Positions 59,950 through 64,000 of a stretch of DNA of 64,000 nucleotides are shown here, piece after piece. Within the stretch, counting starts at the first letter, position 1. Each line of letters begins with the position of its first letter. Origin of the DNA: Motacilla alba alba (taxonomy: Eukaryota > Chordata > Aves > Passeriformes > Motacillidae); contig NC_052019.1 in NCBI RefSeq assembly GCF_015832195.1, forward strand, positions 2,589,685-2,653,684, in the 5' to 3' direction. The position numbers were made by a program, and so were the translations under genes. The notes beneath the pieces are model-generated. The model ran no database searches. It was not told the origin of the DNA and saw only the letters and a program-made list of their open reading frames with translations.

Positions 59950-60480
59950 TTTTTCTCCTTATTTTTTTTTTGAAGAGCTGACCAGCAGAAAAATGTGAAA
60001 CCATTTCCCTGCAGGTTTGGAAAAGCTTTTGCTGGTGGGGGGGGTGTTTGGGTTTCGTTTCAGATGAGATCCAGGATACCTTTCTTTCCTTTTTTTTTTT
60101 TTGTTTTTTTAAAAAGGCTTTACTCCCTCAAGAAAGAAAGAAAAAAAAAAAAGATTTACAAACAAAATAACAGCCTGTATCAACTCTCCAGAAGAGAGAT
60201 GGTATGACAATATTAATCCAAACATTTAATTCCCCAATAAAACATTGGAAAAAAAGGAGCCAACAGTATCTGCACTAACACTTTGCTACATATAAAATCT
60301 CCAGCTAATATGAAGCTTATGGTACCAACCTCTAAAACAGTTAAGATATATACACATAGGTTTTTTTTTTTGTTTGGGGGGGTATATTAACAAACAGAAT
60401 ATTACAAAATATTAAAGAAGGCAACTCTTCTGTCATTTGTTTTGGGGAGGGTGGGTGTGGATTTTTGTTCCTGTTTTTCT
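59950..60480 (-). other. PTPRA 3'UTR (proximal part)
   Basis: AU-rich DNA directly after the PTPRA stop on the minus strand, with a candidate ATTAAA at 60230-60225. Homopolymer T/A runs occur near 59945, 60095, 60130 and 60365. The 3' limit is not clear. Confidence 0.55.
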
Positions 60481-63400
60481 TCACTTGAAGTTGGCGTAGT
60501 CTGAGAAGGCGTCGATGTATTCCTGCACCACCTTGTAGCAGAATTCGTACTGTTCCTGTGGGATTTGGGAGAGAACAGGGTCAGAGCAGGAAAATCCACA
60601 CCTGACACAGCACCTGAGGCTTGGGCAGGTGTCCAGAGCAGGTCCCACCTCCTTGTGACCCCCAAAGCCCTCCTGGGGTACTCACGGCAAAACAAACTCT
60701 GCTTTCCCCTTCCTGCTCTGAGGTTCTGTTTGGATCCCAAAGGATTTTTCTTCTAAAACCATGAGCAAACGCCTCTTGCAAGACCTCACCCAGCCCCACC
60801 TGCCCCAGCCCTGCCAATGTGCAGGGTTCCACAGCCACTCCAGGACGCTCTTCCAGGTGTTTCAGCTCATTAACGTACGGACTGTGGCTGAGGATGTCTC
60901 CAAGGGGGTTCCTACAACTCCTGTCAGTGCTTGAAAGGCACTTGATGCCTTGACAAGAGGAAGGGGAGGCAGCTCCTGGCTCACCTTCCCAGAATCATGG
61001 ATCCTAGAATGGTTTGGGTTCAAAGGAACCTTGAGGATGACCTTGCTCCAACCCCTGCCACAGGCAGGGACACCTTCCACTGTCCCAGGTTGCTCCAAGC
61101 CCTGGACACTTCCAGGGATGATGAACCCACACCTTCCCTCACTCCCTCTTTCATGGAGAGCAAAAACCTTGAACCAGCGAGGTTTTTGCTCAGCACTGAG
61201 CCCCCGGCCCATCCTTGCTGAGGTTCTGGCAGGGCAGGAGGCACCTACCAGTGTCTGCACCATGTGTGGCCTCTGTAGTCTTAAACTCTTGACTGTCTGA
61301 AAGACATCGAGGATGGCCTCTGCCTTCACCCTCTCCAGGACAGTGCTCAGCGCACAGAAGGTGCCCGTTCTTCCTGCTCCAGCACTGGGGAAGAGAAACC
61401 AGAGCTGAGGGAAAACCCCTGCTGGCTTTGCCCAGGGGACAATCCATGTGGGAAGCTCTGGAGAACTGGAGCAGCCAGCCCTGCCCCAGTGTCACTGCCA
61501 TATTTTCCGGAAAAATCCCTTGCCCAGGATTTCTTCTCCTGGGGAGCTGAGAAGCCTCAGAGAAAAAGGAAAACAATATTATCTCATTGCTTCTCCTGTG
61601 TTTTGCTGCTTTGGAATGTGTTTGGACATTGTTTACCCACAGGTGATTGTTTCATTGGTTTCATGTGAATTGTTTTTACTTAGTAACACCAATCACCATC
61701 CAGCTGTGTCAGACTCTGGAGAGAATCACGAGCTTTCATTATTATCTTTTAGCCTTCTGTCTGTATCCTTTCTCTATTCTTTAGTATAGTTTAGTTTAGT
61801 ATTCTTTAACATAATATAGATCATAAAATAATAAAATAATAAATGAGCCTTCTGAGAACATGGAGTCAGATTCATCATTCCTCCCAGCAACGGGGAACCC
61901 CACAAATACCACACCCCAGCCTCTCCCATTTTATCCAGGACACAATTTGGGATTCTGACCACCTGCCAAACTCCTGGTGGAGCAGATCCCTTCGGAGGGG
62001 TGGCCCAGCTGCTCCAGCCAGGCTTTACCTGCAGTGCACAGTGATGGGGTGGTTGCCAGACTGCTGCTGCTGCTTCTGCACCGCTGCAATGATGTTGATC
62101 ATCCCCTTCCCATCCCCGGGGATCCCAACCTCTGGCCAGCCGTGGAAGTGAAACTGCCGGATCTGTCGGCTCTTGTTCTCCTGTGGGGAGGGCACAGCTC
62201 GAGGTCAGGCTCAGGGATCTGTCCCAAGGAACCTGTCACTGCCATATTTTCTGGGAAAATCCCTTCGCCAGGATTTCTCTCCTGGGAAGCTGAGAAGCCT
62301 CAGGGAAAAATGAAATCAATATTATCTCATCTGCTTCTCCTGTGTTTTGCTGCTTTGGAATGTGGTTTGGAGATTGTTAATCCAACATGTGAATTGTTTT
62401 CATTTATTGGCCAACCACAGCCAAACTGTGTCAAGACTCTGGAAGAGAGTCACAGGTTTTCTTTATTATCTTTTAGCTTTCTGTAAGTATCCTTTCTGTA
62501 TTCTTTAGTTTTAGTATAGCATTCTTTTATATTATATAGTAACATAAAATAACAAATTAGCCTTCTAAGAACATGGAGTCATCATTTCCTTTGCCTTTGT
62601 CGGGGGACCCCACAAATGCCACAGGAACCCAGGGACTCAGGGCTTGGGGTAACAATCCCTGTAGGAAAGTTGCTTGTGGAGGAGTGGCATTCCCAGGGCA
62701 AGGAGCAGGGGAAGTGCAGGGAATGGGGAGCAGGAGGGAGATAACAATCCCTGTAGGAAAGCTGCTTGTGGAGGAGTGGCATTCCCAGGGGAAGTTTGGG
62801 GAAAGGGGAGCAGGAGGGAGGCTTGGTGGTGAGGGCAGCAGGAAGGAGCAGCAGGACAGGGACTCTCAGGGATAAAATCCCTTTGGGACGATGGAGAGCT
62901 GACGGAGCTGAGGGAACACCAGGTCACGGCAGTGAAAGCCAGGAGCAAGCAGAGGTGCCCAGGGGGAGCAGGCAGGCTCTTACCCTGGTGTTGGTCACCA
63001 GCAGGTCCCGCACTGTGTAGCTCTCACACTCCTCCTCCTTCTTCAGCTCCACCGTGATGTCCCCGTAGGACACGGAGCCGTCGGACGGCCAGTACTGGGC
63101 ACACTTCTCCTGAGGAAGCAGCACAGGAGGCCACAGGGTGAGGAACCCCTGCTCTTCCCATGGATTTGGATAGAAGAATCTCCAGGTGGTGTTGAGCTTT
63201 ACTGGAGCATGTGAAACTGCACTTGTATAATCATTTAATGACTGTGGATTGTTAAATGCAATGATCGTTTGGTAATTGGATAGAATTATTGTTTAATTGT
63301 AACAAGAATCATGAGAAACGATGTTTGGGGGGTTTGATGGAGATTACAAGAATCCATGCTTGAATGAGATCAGTGCATACAACAGAACAATATACGTTTA

Positions 63401-63844
63401 ATAATTAATCTGTAGTTATATAATGATAAGGGTGTATGATGGTGTTCATCCCAAACCCATGCTGGAGTCAGATTTGGATTTGTACCCCTGACACCCAGAG
63501 CTCCTCAATAAAAGCACCTGCACATAATGATCCTGTGATTATGTGTTTCTAAATGCTAACAGTGGGATCCCACAGGCTTCACAAACTCCGGGAATCACAG
63601 ACTGCTTTGGGCTGGAAGGGACCTTAAGGGTCATCCCATTCCAAACTCCTGCTGTTCATTCCCTTATTTATTTCCCTGGTGTTTAGTGCAGCTGATCCTG
63701 GGAGCTTACCTGGCCTCTCTCCTCCAGCTCTGTCAGCATCACTATGGAGCAGGATTTCCACTCCCAGATCATCCTCCAGAAGTCCTCTATCGTGTGCTGC
63801 AGCGGCCCTTGGCTGGCGATGTAGGAATCCTTCTGGCGATAACC
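60481..63844 (-). CDS. PTPRA: PTPRA, last five coding exons (receptor protein-tyrosine phosphatase alpha, D2 domain), partial
   Basis: Minus-strand exons 63844-63710, 63109-62984, 62180-62029, 61384-61249 and 60555-60481, phases consistent, giving the last 207 residues. Upstream exons lie beyond the right edge. The sequence is the C-terminal half of the second phosphatase domain: [46 protein letters not shown], the P-loop [10 protein letters not shown] (split between exons), and the C-terminus [13 protein letters not shown]. In D2 the P-loop has Ala where D1 has Val. Family knowledge: a transmembrane phosphatase that activates Src-family kinases; D2 has weak activity and regulates dimerisation and redox sensing. 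Near-identity to human PTPRA separates it from PTPRE. The introns carry three solo LTRs and CR1 pieces, the LTRs all antisense to the gene. Confidence 0.97.
60983..61130 (-). mobile_element. CR1 LINE 3'-end fragment in PTPRA intron
   Basis: Reverse-strand CR1 end: CCTAGAATGGTTTGGGTTCA, CCACAGGCAGGGACACCTTC, CACTGTCCCAGGTTGCTCCA on the plus strand. Confidence 0.85.
61490..61913 (+). mobile_element. Solo LTR (ERVK-like), 424 bp, perfect 6-bp target duplication
   Basis: Starts TGTCACTGCCATATTTTCC and ends CCCCACAAATACCACA; the flanking hexamer CCCCAG is present at 61484-61489 and 61914-61919. AATAAA signals lie near the right side (AAATAATAAATAATAAATGA-like). Same family as 62234-62623. Confidence 0.93.
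62234..62623 (+). mobile_element. Solo LTR (ERVK-like), 390 bp, perfect 6-bp target duplication
   Basis: Starts TGTCACTGCCATATTTTCTG and ends CCCCACAAATGCCACA; flanking hexamer GGAACC at 62228-62233 and 62624-62629. It differs from the 61490 copy by several small deletions. Confidence 0.93.
62648..62835. repeat. Two-copy tandem duplication, 92-bp period
   Basis: AACAATCCCTGTAGGAAAG followed by TGCTTGTGGAGGAGTGGCAT occurs at 62651 and again at 62743, near-identical. Confidence 0.9.
63190..63561 (+). mobile_element. Solo LTR of a different family, 372 bp, 4-bp target duplication
   Basis: AT-rich element with TGTT...AACA termini, an AATAAA at 63507-63512 near the 3' side, and GTGG flanking both ends (63186-63189, 63562-63565). 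A 4-bp duplication fits a class I (gamma-like) or related element. It lies antisense in a PTPRA intron. Confidence 0.6.
63592..63655 (-). mobile_element. CR1 LINE 3'-terminal fragment in PTPRA intron
   Basis: The plus strand reads GCTTTGGGCTGGAAGGGACC and TCATCCCATTCCAAACTCCT, the reverse of the CR1 3' terminus. Confidence 0.8.
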
Positions 63845-63914
63845 CTGGAATTTGGGAACAGGGTCAGAGCACCAGCAGGAGGAACCTCTTGGACACAGCT
63901 GGCCTACCAAGCCC

Positions 63915-64000
63915 AGCTCAATTTTGGGAGAATCACATCCCCTCAGTTCCATTTTGGGAGGATCACATCCCCTCAGTTCAATTTTGGGAGGATCACATCC
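63915..64000. repeat. Tandem repeat at the right edge, ~35-bp unit
   Basis: CAATTTTGGGAGAATCACAT with CCCCTCAGTTC repeats about two and a half times and runs off the window. Confidence 0.8.

Overview
The window is nuclear DNA from a bird, most likely a passerine. Three things point there: two neurohypophysial precursors encoding vasotocin (Arg8) and mesotocin (Ile8) rather than vasopressin and oxytocin; a GnRH-II decapeptide gene; and many 3'-end fragments of CR1 LINEs plus short solo LTRs of class II (ERVK-like) elements. Gene order and content match the conserved vertebrate block that in human is chr20p13.

Layout, left to right. 1046-5693 (+) LZTS3, three coding exons, followed by a long 3'UTR-like stretch with two candidate polyadenylation signals, an A-rich tract and a 1.6 kb minisatellite. 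15.3-17.1 kb holds two LTRs that abut a CpG-rich promoter at 17.28-17.48 kb with three perfect GTCACGTG boxes. From it run (+) FASTKD5 (single coding exon 22131-24521) and UBOX5 (coding exons 26763-34448), FASTKD5 lying inside the UBOX5 transcription unit. 35-42 kb is intergenic and mostly tandem repeats, a duplicated 306-bp segment and one non-repetitive block. 42.1-44.1 kb (+) is vasotocin (AVT) and 47.4-48.8 kb (+) is mesotocin (OXT orthologue); they are head-to-tail in the same direction, the ancestral non-placental arrangement. 49.7-53.5 kb (-) is MRPS26, converging on mesotocin. 54.76-57.03 kb (-) is GNRH2, promoter near 58.0 kb. 60.48 kb to the right edge (-) holds the last five coding exons of PTPRA (second phosphatase domain); the rest of PTPRA lies outside.

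All exons were built by hand from splice signals and reading phase. LZTS3 (663 aa), FASTKD5 (796 aa), UBOX5 (535 aa), vasotocin (167 aa), mesotocin (123 aa) and MRPS26 (214 aa) each give an intact frame. GNRH2 closes at only 74 aa because its associated peptide is very short.

The striking non-genic feature is the density of minisatellites, many inside introns or next to promoters of the neuropeptide genes. The oddest is a roughly 1 kb array in UBOX5 intron 2 in which most ~25-bp units carry a copy of the 3' splice acceptor of the next UBOX5 exon. I found no prokaryote-type system, CRISPR array, tRNA or rRNA; the novelty here is regulatory and repeat architecture.
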